64,000 nt of DNA from Massilia sp. Leaf139 (GTDB lineage Bacteria > Pseudomonadota > Gammaproteobacteria > Burkholderiales > Burkholderiaceae_D): positions 392,134-456,133 of the forward strand of contig NZ_LMOJ01000025.1 in NCBI RefSeq assembly GCF_001424165.1. The letters are read 5' to 3'. The first letter of the stretch is position 1. The number at the start of each line of letters is the position of its first letter. Shown in pieces: positions 44,013 to 53,897 of the stretch. The position numbers and the translations under genes are program-made. Below the pieces are notes generated by a model. That model did no database searches. It was not told where the DNA came from and worked only from the letters and a program-made list of their open reading frames with translations.

Positions 44013-45188
44013 ATGCGCGTCCTTCATTTCTACAAGACCTATTATCCCGACACTGTCGGCGGGATCGAGCAGGTCATCCGCCAGATGTGCGTCGGCACCG
44101 GCCGCCTCGGCGTGTCCAATACGGTGCTGTCGCTGTCGCGCGAAAAGAACCTGGTGCCGATCGCCTTCGAGGGCCATACCGTGCACCGGGTGCCGCTCGA
44201 CTTCGAGTTCGCCTCGAACGCCTGTTCGGTGGCCTCGCTCGGCGCACTGGCGCGCCTGGCCGCCGAAGCCGATGTCGTGCACTACCATTTCCCCTGGCCG
44301 TTCATGGATCTGGCCCACTTCGTCGCGCGCGTGAAAAAGCCGACCGTGGTGACCTACCACTCCGACATCGTGCGCCAGAAGAACATGCTGCGCCTGTACC
44401 GGCCGCTGAAGCAGCGTTTCCTGCGCAGCGTGGACGCCATCGTCGCTACCTCGCCGAACTACATGGAATCGTCGCCGGTGCTGGGACGCTATCGCGACAA
44501 GACCCGCATCATCACCTATGGTCTCGACCAGACCACCTATCCGCAGCCGGATCCGGCGCGCCTGGCGCACTGGCGCGAGCGGATCGGCCCGAAGTTCTTC
44601 CTGTTCGTCGGCGTGCTGCGCTATTACAAGGGCCTGCACGTGCTGCTCGAAGCCGCGGCGGGAAGCGGCTATCCGGTCGTCATCGTCGGCGCCGGGCCGG
44701 AAGAAGCGGCCCTGAAAGCGCAGGCGCTCAGCCTCGGCCTGGACAACGTCATCTTCGTCGGCGCCGTGGGCGAGGAAGACAAGGTCGCCCTGCTGACCCT
44801 GTGCTACGCGCTGGCCTTCCCGTCGCACCTGCGCTCGGAAGCCTTCGGCATCTCGCTGCTGGAAGGGGCGATGTTCGGCAAGCCGATGATCTCCTGCGAC
44901 ATCGGCAGCGGCACCACCTATATCAACATCGACGGCGAGACCGGTCTGGTGACGCCGCCGGCCGACCCGCAGGCGCTGCGCGCGGCCATGCGCAGGCTAT
45001 GGGACGACCCGCAGATGGCGCGCGAGATGGGCGCGCGCGCGGCGGCCCGTTTCCAGGAAGTGTTTACGGCGGAGCGGATGGCGGCCAGCTATACGGCGCT
45101 GTACCGCGAAGTGGTGGCGCGGCGCGCGGCGCCGGATCGCGTCTTGCCGGGTGTCGCGCCCGGCGCCGGTTCGGCAACGCCGGACTGA
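44013..45188 (+). CDS. GT4 family glycosyltransferase
   Basis: The 391-residue GT-B enzyme starts MRVLHFYKTYYPDTVGGIEQ and has the GT4 C-terminal donor motif SEAFGISLLEGAMFGKPMIS (Glu-x7-Glu). It also has LFVGVLRYYKGLHVLLEA and GETGLVTPPADP. It is close in type to WbpZ/WbpY transferases that add GDP-D-rhamnose in A-band polysaccharide, which agrees with gmd and rmd upstream. Transfer of rhamnose or mannose is inferred from context. It begins 93 bases after rmd. Confidence 0.87.
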   Translation: MRVLHFYKTYYPDTVGGIEQVIRQMCVGTGRLGVSNTVLSLSREKNLVPIAFEGHTVHRVPLDFEFASNACSVASLGALARLAAEADVVHYHFPWPFMDLAHFVARVKKPTVVTYHSDIVRQKNMLRLYRPLKQRFLRSVDAIVATSPNYMESSPVLGRYRDKTRIITYGLDQTTYPQPDPARLAHWRERIGPKFFLFVGVLRYYKGLHVLLEAAAGSGYPVVIVGAGPEEAALKAQALSLGLDNVIFVGAVGEEDKVALLTLCYALAFPSHLRSEAFGISLLEGAMFGKPMISCDIGSGTTYINIDGETGLVTPPADPQALRAAMRRLWDDPQMAREMGARAAARFQEVFTAERMAASYTALYREVVARRAAPDRVLPGVAPGAGSATPD

Positions 45189-45209
45189 GCGAACCGGCGG
45201 CCTAGGTAA

Positions 45210-46204
<995 letters not shown>

Positions 46205-46205
<1 letters not shown>

Positions 46206-49200
46206 TACATCGTTTCCTGTGGCATAGAGTCATCGTGCGCGTCGAGTTCGGCGATGGCGGCGTCGAGCTGCTGCTGGGCGAGGTCGAAATCGAAATCCGA
46301 CAGCGCCGCCTGCACCTGGGTGACGCGGGCGGCGGCCGGATGGCCGGCCAGCGCGGCCGACAGGCCGGCCAGGGCCGCGTCGTCGAGGGCGCCGCGTCCG
46401 AGCGCCTCGCGCAGCACCTTGCCGGCGCGCAGGGCGCGCGGGAGGTCGAACGCGCTGACAGGCGACGGCAGCGCCTGCGACTGCGCCGGACGTTCGGCGC
46501 GGATCATCAGGATTGCCGCTTCATGGGCCGCCTCGGCCTTGGCCAGGGCGCCCGGCAGCAGGGCGACGCCGGCCAGCTGCTGGCCCTTGTCGCCTTCGGC
46601 CAGCTGTTCCAGTTCGGCCAGCGCATCGGCCAGCAGTTCGAGGCCGAGGTTGGCGGCCACGCCGCGCGCCTTGTGCGCCAGCATGCGCAGCGACGGGTAG
46701 TCGGCGCTGGCCAGGAAGCCCTGCAGGAACTGCGGCAGCATCGCGTGCTGGCTGTGGAAGTGCTCCAGCGCTTCGCGGTAGGCGTCTTCCTTGCCGCCCC
46801 AGCGGTTCACGCCGGCAGTGCGGTTCAGGACATGGCGTTCCAGCACCGGGGCGGCGTCGAGGCCGCCATTGCCGGATCCGAGGCCCAGCACGCGCGCGAT
46901 CTCGTGCGACAGCGTGACCCAGTCGACCGGCTTCGAGGCGAAACCGTCCATGCCGACCTCAATGCTGGCGCGGCGGTGTTCGGGCAGCACGCTGGCCGTC
47001 ATCGCGATCACCGGCACGCGGGCGCGGCCACCGGCCGCTTCCTGCTCGCGGATGCGGCGCGTGGCTGACAGGCCGTCGAGCACCGGCATCTGGAAGTCCA
47101 TCAGGATCAGGTCGAATTCCTGGCTGCCGGCCAGCTCGACGACGGCGCCGCCGTCCGAGACGGCCGTGAGCGTGTGGCCGCGGCGCGCCAGCAGCAGCTG
47201 CAGCAGTTCGAGGTTCTGCGGCACGTCGTCGGCGGCCAGCACGCGCAGCGGCGGCAGGGCGGCGGCGGTGCGCACGCGCGCCTGCTGCGGCGCGAAGCGC
47301 GCCACCACCAGCGGCAGCACCACGTGGAAGGTCGTGCCTGCGCCGATGACGCTCTCGGCCCAGATCTTCCCGCCCATCAGCTCGACGAGCTGCTTGCTGA
47401 TCGTGGTGCCGAGACCCGTGCCGCCGAAGCGGCGCGTCATCGAGGCGTCGGCCTGGGTGAACGGATCGAAGATCGCCTGCAGGCGCTCCGGGGCGATGCC
47501 GATGCCGGTGTCCTTCACGCTGAAATGCAGCATGCCTTCCTGCTGTTCGGCGCGCAGCAGCACGGTGCCGGCCGCGGTGAACTTGATCGCGTTGTCGAGC
47601 AGGTTGGTCAGCACCTGGCGGATGCGCAGCTCGTCGCCGCGCAGGTTGGTCGGCAGGGCCGGGTCGTAGTGGATGTCGACCTGCAGGCCCTTGGCACGCG
47701 CGTTCGCCGCCAGCGTCGAGGACAGTTCGTCGATCAGGGACAGCAGATTGAAATCGTTGATCTCGAGTTCGACCGCGCCTTTTTCCAGTTTCGCCGTGTC
47801 GAGGATCTCGTTGAGCAGGCGCAGCAGCGAGCGGCCGTTGCTGCGCACGGTATCGAGGTGGCGGCGCTGGTCGGGCGCGAGTTCGCCGTCGAGCAGGACG
47901 TCGGTGAAGCCGAGGATCGAATTCATCGGCGTGCGGATCTCGTGGCTCATGTTGGCGACGAAACTGGCGCGCGCGGCGGCGGCCTGCTCGGCCGCGTCCT
48001 TGGCCTGGCGCAGGGCGTCTTCCATCGTGCGGCGCTCGCTGATGTCGAGGATCACGCCGTCGAGCCAGGCCAGTTCGCCCGCCTCGTTGCGCACGCCGGT
48101 GCCGTTTTCCCACAGCCAGCGGGTGCTGCCATCGGCATGCAGCAGGCGGTATTCGACGAGATACGGACGGTCTTCCTGTAGCGCCGTCTGGATCGCCTCG
48201 GACACGCGCACGCGGTCGGCGGCGTGGATCAGGGCGCCGAAGGAGCGGCGTGGCGCGGCGCCGGGCGGGTCGCCGATGAAGTCGCGCGCCGGGTAGCCGG
48301 CCACGCGTTCGACCGCGTCGCTGATGAAGACCATCGGGTGCGCGCCTTCGATGCGGCTGCGGTAGGAGATGCCGGGGATGGTGCCGATCAGGGAGCGGAA
48401 CTGCTGCTCGCTGTCGCGCAGCGCCGCCACCATCGCGCGCCGTTCGCTGATGTCGGTGACGAAGCAGACGAACAGCTCGCGTTCCTTGAGGCGCGCATGG
48501 CCGATCGCGACGCGCACCGGCACCAGGCTGCCGTCGCGTCGCACGGCTTCGACTTCGGCGCTGTTGGTGGCGTGGTAGGCGTCGCTGTCCTTCAGGTAGC
48601 CGAGCAGGCCGCTGGCATTGTTACGTTCGGCCTCGGTCATCAGCAGGCGCACGTTGCCGCCGATGATCTCGTCGCGGCGCCAGCCGAAGATCTTCTCGGC
48701 CGAGGCATTGAATTCCTCGACGGTGCCGTCGCGGTCGATTGTGATCACGCCGTCGACCGTGGTGGTGAGCAGGGCGCGCATCCAGGCTTCGCTGCGCGAG
48801 AGTTCGAGGTAGAGCTGGCGGTAGCGCAGCAGGCCGTTCGCGCCCAGCACGACGACCGTGAACAGCACCGTGATCAGGGAAATGGCCAGCGCCAGGAAAG
48901 TGGTATTCGACGCGACGACGGCGTTCGGGTCGACCGTGCCGACGAAACGCGAGGCGGCCATTGCGGTGTAGTGCATGCCGGTGACCGCGCAGCCCATGAC
49001 CACAGCGGCCAGCAGCAGGCGCTTGCCTTCGGAAAGACGCAGGCGCTTCAGGCCAAAGCGCACCCACAGCGCCAGCGTGGCCAGCACGACGGCGACCACG
49101 ATCGACAGGCCGAACATCAGCGGGTCGTAGCGCAGATCCAGGCTCATGCGCATGCCGGCCATGCCGGAATAATGCATGGCGCCGATGCCGGCGCCGACCA

Positions 49201-49570
49201 GCACGCCGCCCACGAGCAGGCCGCCGGCGCCGATGCGTTCACGCGCGATCAGGCTCAGCGCCACGAAGGAGGCGCCGATGCTCGGCAGGTTCGACAGGAT
49301 CGTGATCATCGGGTCGTAATCGACCTGGGTGCACAAATTAAAGGCCAGCATGCCGATGAAGTGCATCGACCAGACGCCGGCGCCGAGCGCCAGGCTGCCG
49401 GTGAACAGGAACAGGTTGCGCTGGCGCGTCTGCTGGCGCGCCTGGCCGGCAATCTGCAAGCCCATCCAGGAGGCGAAGATCGCCACCAGCAAGGACAGCA
49501 AGACCAGCTTCGGATCGTAGATTCCGTAACTGAGCAGCGACGGATCGCTGGGCAACATGAAGAACGACAT
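46205..49570 (-). CDS. MHYT-PAS-PAS hybrid histidine kinase with REC and HPT
   Basis: A 1121-residue inner-membrane sensor. The N-terminal MHYT module has seven helices with the motif repeated three times (MHFIGM, MHYSGM, MHYTAM), thought to bind copper and sense O2, CO or NO. Two PAS domains follow, then HisKA (NMSHEIRTPMNSI), the ATPase (GTGLGTTISKQLVEL), a receiver (LILMDFQMPVLDG) and an HPT domain (LAHKARGVAANLG, phospho-His). ATG 49570 is chosen because the upstream frame, open to 49825, lacks family features; the ribosome site is weak. Coupled to the HD-GYP regulator downstream. Confidence 0.93.
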
Positions 49571-49804
49571 AGGGGTTCCGGCAGAGTGAGGGCCCAGAGC
49601 GGGCGGCAGTATCGTCAGTATGACATTTTCCACAGGGAAAGTCTTGTTTGGAATTATTGAAATTGCCGAAGTCACAAGCAAACTGTCGCGCCCTTGCCAC
49701 CATATGGTCGAGCACGAAAGCGTGGCGAAGATAAGGACTTGCCAATACGGTATGCTGCCTGCATGCGGGACACTTATTGGACATGTCCTGGACGGGTGCG
49801 CGAT

Positions 49805-50596
49805 ATGTTGATTCGACAATTCCAATGGACGGCGCTGGCCGCGCTGCTGTTATTCGCTTGCGGCGCGCGGGCGGACGTCGGCGCCATGGCCGGGCAGCCG
49901 GAAGGCCGGCCCGCGGCCCTCTATATCACCACCGAAGCGGCCGCCCCCTCGAGCATGGAGGATGGCGAGGGCAGGGTGGTGGGCATCTCGACCGACAAGG
50001 TGCGCGCCGCCCTCGCGCGCGTCGGCCAGCCCTACACGATCGAACTGTTGCCCTGGAAGCGCGCCTACGCGGCGGCGCGCGAGCGGCCCGACGCCTGCGT
50101 CTACTCGACCACCCGTACGCCCGAGCGCGAGGGCCTGTTCAAATGGGTCGGCCCGATCGACAGCGCGGAATGGGTACTGATGGCGCGCGCCAACCGCCGC
50201 TTCGCCCTACGCACGCTGGAAGACGCGCGTCCCTACCGGATCGGCACCTATCATGGCGACGCGCGCGACCAGTACCTGCGCAGCCGCGGTTTCAAGGTGG
50301 ACTCGGCGCACAACGAGCTCACCAATCCGCGCAAGCTGCTGCTGGGACGGATCGACCTGTGGGCGGCGGCGCTGCGCGCGGGCAGCCCCGTGCTCCAGCA
50401 AAACAACTGGGACGGACGGATCGTGCCGGTGCTGGTGTTCAACCGGATCGATGTCTTCCTGGCCTGTAACCGCGCAGTGCCGGACGCGCTGATCGCGCGC
50501 CTGAACGGCGCCTTCGCGGCGCTCGAGCGCGACGGCACGATGGGACGGATCGAACGCGCCTACGACGGGTGGACGGCCCAGCCCGCTGCCAGATAG
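49805..50596 (+). CDS. periplasmic solute-binding (SBP_bac_3-like) protein
   Basis: A 263-residue precursor of the type II periplasmic binding fold (COG0834), with ALYITTEAAAPSSMEDGEGR and GISTDKVRAALARVGQPYTIELLPWKRAYA. An N-terminal hydrophobic segment ends in LLFACGARA, which could be a lipobox (Cys19) or a normal cleavage site. No transporter permease is adjacent, so a sensory or scavenging role is as likely as uptake. Such solitary SBP_bac_3 proteins are common near signalling genes in this family. Confidence 0.75.
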   Translation: MLIRQFQWTALAALLLFACGARADVGAMAGQPEGRPAALYITTEAAAPSSMEDGEGRVVGISTDKVRAALARVGQPYTIELLPWKRAYAAARERPDACVYSTTRTPEREGLFKWVGPIDSAEWVLMARANRRFALRTLEDARPYRIGTYHGDARDQYLRSRGFKVDSAHNELTNPRKLLLGRIDLWAAALRAGSPVLQQNNWDGRIVPVLVFNRIDVFLACNRAVPDALIARLNGAFAALERDGTMGRIERAYDGWTAQPAAR

Positions 50597-50703
50597 TATC
50601 ATCCAGCGATACCTGATAGTTCGCCTGGCGGTACTTTTGGCGCCGCTGTTGCCGGCCCGTGGCGGCTTTGACAGCATGGCTTCCGTTCATTCACGGAGGT
50701 ACC

Positions 50704-51114
50704 ATGCAACGCATTCTTCTGAGTTCCCTGTTCAGCCTGGCCCTGATAAGCGGGACGGCAAGTGCGGCTCCGGTAGGCGGCCCGTCGGCGCCCTCGCAGG
50801 CCAGCGCCAACCTGTCGGCCGTCGTCGTGGGCGGCTCGGTGCTCACGGTGGCGGTCGCCGGCAGCGTGGTCGTCGCCAGCGTGCGCACCGTTGGCGACAT
50901 GCTCGAGATCGTGCTGGAAGGCGTGGCCGACGCCAGCCGCGCCACCGTGCGCGTCTCGGCCGCCACCGCCGGCGGCCTGTCGATCGCCACCGGCACCGTG
51001 CTGGAAGTGGTCACCGCTTCGACCGGGCAGGTACTGGTGATGTCGGGGAAGGCGATTGCCTTCCTGCCGAACGAAGCCGGCAAGGGATTGCTGCACCATG
51101 CGCGCGCGATCTGA
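50704..51114 (+). CDS. hypothetical small exported protein
   Basis: Not recognised. The 136-residue precursor begins MQRILLSSLFSLALISGTAS with a clear signal peptide cut near SAA. The rest is Val/Ala/Ser/Gly-rich with beta-prone stretches (ANLSAVVVGGSVLTVAVAGS, VVTASTGQVLVMSGKAI) and no cysteine. A GGAGGTACC ribosome site precedes ATG 50704. Its 3' end overlaps the DUF2145 gene by 17 bases, indicating coupled translation and a possible joint role. Confidence 0.65.
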   Translation: MQRILLSSLFSLALISGTASAAPVGGPSAPSQASANLSAVVVGGSVLTVAVAGSVVVASVRTVGDMLEIVLEGVADASRATVRVSAATAGGLSIATGTVLEVVTASTGQVLVMSGKAIAFLPNEAGKGLLHHARAI

Positions 51115-51913
51115 GCCGCGGCGGGCGGCACGGCGGCTGCTGGCGGGCCTGCTGCTGGCCGGCGCCCTGAGCACTTTGCCGGCCCAGGCCGGCCAGGCCT
51201 GCGCCGACAAACCGCTGAGCGCGGGCGAGGTCGTCCGTTCGATGGACTTGGCGCAGCGCACCGTGCAGGCGCTCGAGGACAGCGGCGCCCGCGTCGTCCT
51301 GGTCTCGCGTGCCGGCCAGGACTTGAGCCGCTACGGCCTGCGCTACTCGCACATGGGCGTGGCCGTGCGCGACCATCCGCGCGGCCGCTGGACGGTCGTG
51401 CATGAACTCAACGACTGCGGCACGGCCGCCTCCGGCCTCTACTACGAAGGCATGGGCAATTTCTTCCTGACCGACCTGCACCGCTTCGAGGCGCAAGTGA
51501 TCATTCCCGGCGCCGCTCTGCAGGAACGCCTCGCAGCCCTGTTCGCCACGCGCACGCCCTTGCGGCTGCACGAGCCGCGCTACAACATGGTCGCGTATGT
51601 GTACTCGACGCAGTACCAGAATTCGAACCAGTGGGTGCTGGAAACGCTGGCTGCCGCCAGCGCGCCGCCGGGCGAAGTCGCCACCCGCGAGGAAGCGCAA
51701 GGCTGGCTGAAGGAGATGCGCTACCAGCCAACGACGCTGGCGATCCCCGCCTCGACCCGCCTCGGCGGACGCATGTTCCGCGCGAATGTCGCCTTCGATG
51801 ACCATCCTTTTGATCGGCGCATGGCCGGGCAGATCGATACGGTGACGACGGACGCCGTGCGTAAGCTGGTGCGGGCGGTCGATCCGCAGGCGCGGACCCT
51901 GGTGGTCGACTAG
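51098..51913 (+). CDS. DUF2145 family exported protein
   Basis: A 271-residue protein with an N-terminal signal segment (RRLLAGLLLAGALSTLPAQA). It contains RYSHMGVAVRDHPRGRWTVV, ELNDCGTAASGLYYEG, MVAYVYSTQYQNSNQWVLE and FDRRMAGQIDTVTTDAV, which fit the DUF2145 family (PF09916) of unknown function. The conserved His, Cys and Asn residues suggest a cysteine-peptidase-like (NlpC/P60 or YiiX-like) fold, but this is inference. It starts inside the preceding gene. No enzymatic activity is known. Confidence 0.75.
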   Translation: MRARSEPRRAARRLLAGLLLAGALSTLPAQAGQACADKPLSAGEVVRSMDLAQRTVQALEDSGARVVLVSRAGQDLSRYGLRYSHMGVAVRDHPRGRWTVVHELNDCGTAASGLYYEGMGNFFLTDLHRFEAQVIIPGAALQERLAALFATRTPLRLHEPRYNMVAYVYSTQYQNSNQWVLETLAAASAPPGEVATREEAQGWLKEMRYQPTTLAIPASTRLGGRMFRANVAFDDHPFDRRMAGQIDTVTTDAVRKLVRAVDPQARTLVVD

Positions 51914-51941
51914 GTTGCAGCTTGCTGCAAGCGGCCGGCGG

Positions 51942-52877
51942 CTAGACTTGCGCCGTCGTGCAATCCTCGTCGTAGGCCTCGTCGATGAGGGGGCCGGCGG
52001 CGACCATGAGCCGGTTGACATACGGGTCGACGGCGGCCGCGCCGCGATACGCGACCGGTTCGTATTCATAAACCAGGCAGGGCAGCAGCGAATACTGGAT
52101 GCCCAGCAGCAGGCGCGCGCGGCCGGCCAGCGGCATGCCCTTGTGGATGCCCTTGGTATCGATGAGGAAGGCGGTGCCCGCCGCCCCGGTCACGACGATC
52201 CCCGCGCCATGCAGGCGCGCGATGTCGGCGTCGGCATAACGCTGCATGCGCAGCGGCATGCGGTCGCGGTGGGTGCCCGGCACGTAATGGTGCGGGCCGG
52301 CGTCCATGTCGACCTCGGTCAGGTAGACCATCAGCTTGACGCTGCCCGCCTCCGAATCGCGATGAAAACCCTGGACGTCGACGTCGGGCCGGTCATCCGG
52401 AAACGACCAGCGCATGCCCAGCAAGGTAATGGTCGGCGTGTACCCGATATAGCTTGCCGCCAGGGCCAGCAGGGCAGGGTGGTTGGCCAGTTCCATGATA
52501 TGCAGGCAATTGACGACATGCTCGAGCTCGTGGTCGCCGGTCGAGGTGCCTGGCGGCACAGCATCCACGGTAAAAGATTCGCCGCTACCACGGGTCGCCT
52601 TGATCCGCTTGCTGCGCATATGGGCAAGAATTTCGTCGCATTGCTGTCCGGACAGCAATCGGCCAAGCGGCAGATAGCCTGTTTCGCGCAACGCGACGAC
52701 CGATTCGGACAAACCGCCGCTGGATGCTGCGCGTCCACGCAGGGCGCGTAGGCAGGCAATGGTCGTGAGCGTGGCTGCATGACGCAGGCGCCGGCTGGTC
52801 GTCAGCCGCTGCAGGTAATACGCCATCAGTTTCAACCGGGCATAGCTGGAACTGCTGCGCATGCTGATGTATTTCAT
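51942..52877 (-). CDS. phytanoyl-CoA dioxygenase (PhyH) family protein
   Basis: A 311-residue non-haem iron, 2-oxoglutarate-dependent oxygenase. The facial triad is seen as HRD (GFHRDSEAGS) and a distal His in DTKGIHKGMP; an Arg in the next segment (GRARLLLGIQYS) probably holds 2-oxoglutarate. The start at 52877 has an AGGGG site about five bases upstream. The frame is open further to 53021, but that part has no family features. The substrate is unknown. Convergent with the DUF2145 gene. Confidence 0.82.
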   Translation of the reverse strand: MKYISMRSSSSYARLKLMAYYLQRLTTSRRLRHAATLTTIACLRALRGRAASSGGLSESVVALRETGYLPLGRLLSGQQCDEILAHMRSKRIKATRGSGESFTVDAVPPGTSTGDHELEHVVNCLHIMELANHPALLALAASYIGYTPTITLLGMRWSFPDDRPDVDVQGFHRDSEAGSVKLMVYLTEVDMDAGPHHYVPGTHRDRMPLRMQRYADADIARLHGAGIVVTGAAGTAFLIDTKGIHKGMPLAGRARLLLGIQYSLLPCLVYEYEPVAYRGAAAVDPYVNRLMVAAGPLIDEAYDEDCTTAQV

Positions 52878-53007
52878 CGTGCCCCTAGGAAACGCGTCAA
52901 TTTGCAAAGAGGCTAAATGCCTATTGGCAATTTTACAAGCGAAATATTTCAGGGTTGCTGCAAGGGGAGGATGAGCGCCAGGGGCAGAGCTTTTGCTGAG
53001 CAATGAA

Positions 53008-53038
53008 AGAAAAAACCGCACGACCTTGCGGTGTGCGG
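53008..53038 (-). terminator. rho-independent terminator of tRNA-Leu
   Basis: Stem GTGCGG/CCGCAC (53016-53021 with 53033-53038); on the minus strand it is followed by six or more T (the A-run 53008-53015). It lies 27 bases past the tRNA 3' end. Confidence 0.8.
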
Positions 53039-53064
53039 CTTCAGCATTTCCTACTTAAATTTTT

Positions 53065-53149
53065 TGGTGCCGGGAACCGGAATCGAACCGGTACGCCTCG
53101 CGGCGCGGGATTTTGAGTCCCGTGCGTCTACCTATTCCGCCATCCCGGC
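53065..53149 (-). tRNA. tRNA-Leu, anticodon CAA
   Basis: 85 nt including an encoded CCA. The acceptor stem GCCGGGA pairs with TCCCGGC; the discriminator base is A; the D-arm region contains TAGGTAGAC. The anticodon loop CTCAAAA has CAA at 53115-53113 (reads UUG). A class II long variable arm is present and the T-loop carries GGTTCGATTCC. The 5' 18 bases overlap the end of the protein gene 53132-53710. Confidence 0.97.
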
Positions 53150-53710
53150 AACGCGCTCCGCATTATCGCTGATTTGGATTGTAGCGGCAACAGTTTCCCA
53201 GCCTGAAACAGTGGACTGCGGCGCAGCCGGCGCGGGCGTGGCCTGAGGTGCCGGCGCCGTGCCGGCCAGGGCCGCCTGCAGGGTGCGCAGGATCGGGATC
53301 GGGCCGGTGACTTCGAGCGCGTGCGGGCGGATGCGCACGCTGACCGATTGCGCGCGCCAGGCGCCGGCGCCGGCCTTGAGGTAGCGGATGCGCTCAAGGC
53401 CGGCACGGGTTTCGACGAACCCCATCTCGCCGAGCACGCCGTCCAGCGTGGCGCGCATGTGGCAGGCGTGGAAGCGGGTGCTGATGTCGAGCCGGCCGGG
53501 GGCGCTGGCGCATAGCGGCAGGGCCAGGCCGGCCAGCACCGGCAACACGATCAGGGCGAGCGGCGTTTCCGGCGCCGCCGCGCGCAGGGCCAGCACCAAC
53601 AGCGGGGTGCCGACCGCGAGGGTGAGGCCGTAGGCGGCCAGCGGGGTCATGCCGCGCAGGCCGGCGCAGCGGGGCGCTTGCACGATTTCCGAGAACATTA
53701 CGCTTTTCAT
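53132..53710 (-). CDS. hypothetical membrane protein ending inside tRNA-Leu
   Basis: Not recognised. The 192-residue protein has two hydrophobic segments (about residues 25-45, PLAAYGLTLAVGTPLLVLAL, and 48-68, ETPLALIVLPVLAGLALP). A soluble part follows (ISTRFHACHMRATLDGVLGE, GLERIRYLKAG) with an Ala/Pro-rich tail. A strong ribosome site (AAGGAGACAAC) precedes ATG 53710. The stop codon TAG lies in the D-arm of the tRNA, so the last six codons (VAGMAE and stop) are shared. The tRNA is probably processed from a common transcript. Confidence 0.7.
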   Translation of the reverse strand: MKSVMFSEIVQAPRCAGLRGMTPLAAYGLTLAVGTPLLVLALRAAAPETPLALIVLPVLAGLALPLCASAPGRLDISTRFHACHMRATLDGVLGEMGFVETRAGLERIRYLKAGAGAWRAQSVSVRIRPHALEVTGPIPILRTLQAALAGTAPAPQATPAPAAPQSTVSGWETVAATIQISDNAERVAGMAE

Positions 53711-53897
53711 GTTGTCTCCTTCTAAGGGGGCAGAGCGAAATCGGCACGGCACCTTTGCCATTGTCGGCCCCGCTTACGCCCTGGAATTGATGTGACGCAA
53801 ACAACCGGGCTGAGCGCTTGCCCATGGCATGGCGCGCTCGCGGCCCGGTCGCACGTCGACCTGACCGACGCAACGCCAACTTGCCGATGGAGGCACC

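Noticed and set aside
26300..45188. A single polysaccharide cluster running from glf to the GT4 gene
   Set aside because: Peptidase, signalling, thiL and maeB genes lie between, with strand changes and terminators; glf and gmd-rmd-GT4 are separate transcription units.
53132..53710. Claim that the hypothetical gene is only a tRNA leader artefact
   Set aside because: A strong ribosome site, two hydrophobic segments and coding-like third-position bias make it a real gene candidate, so I kept it with moderate confidence.
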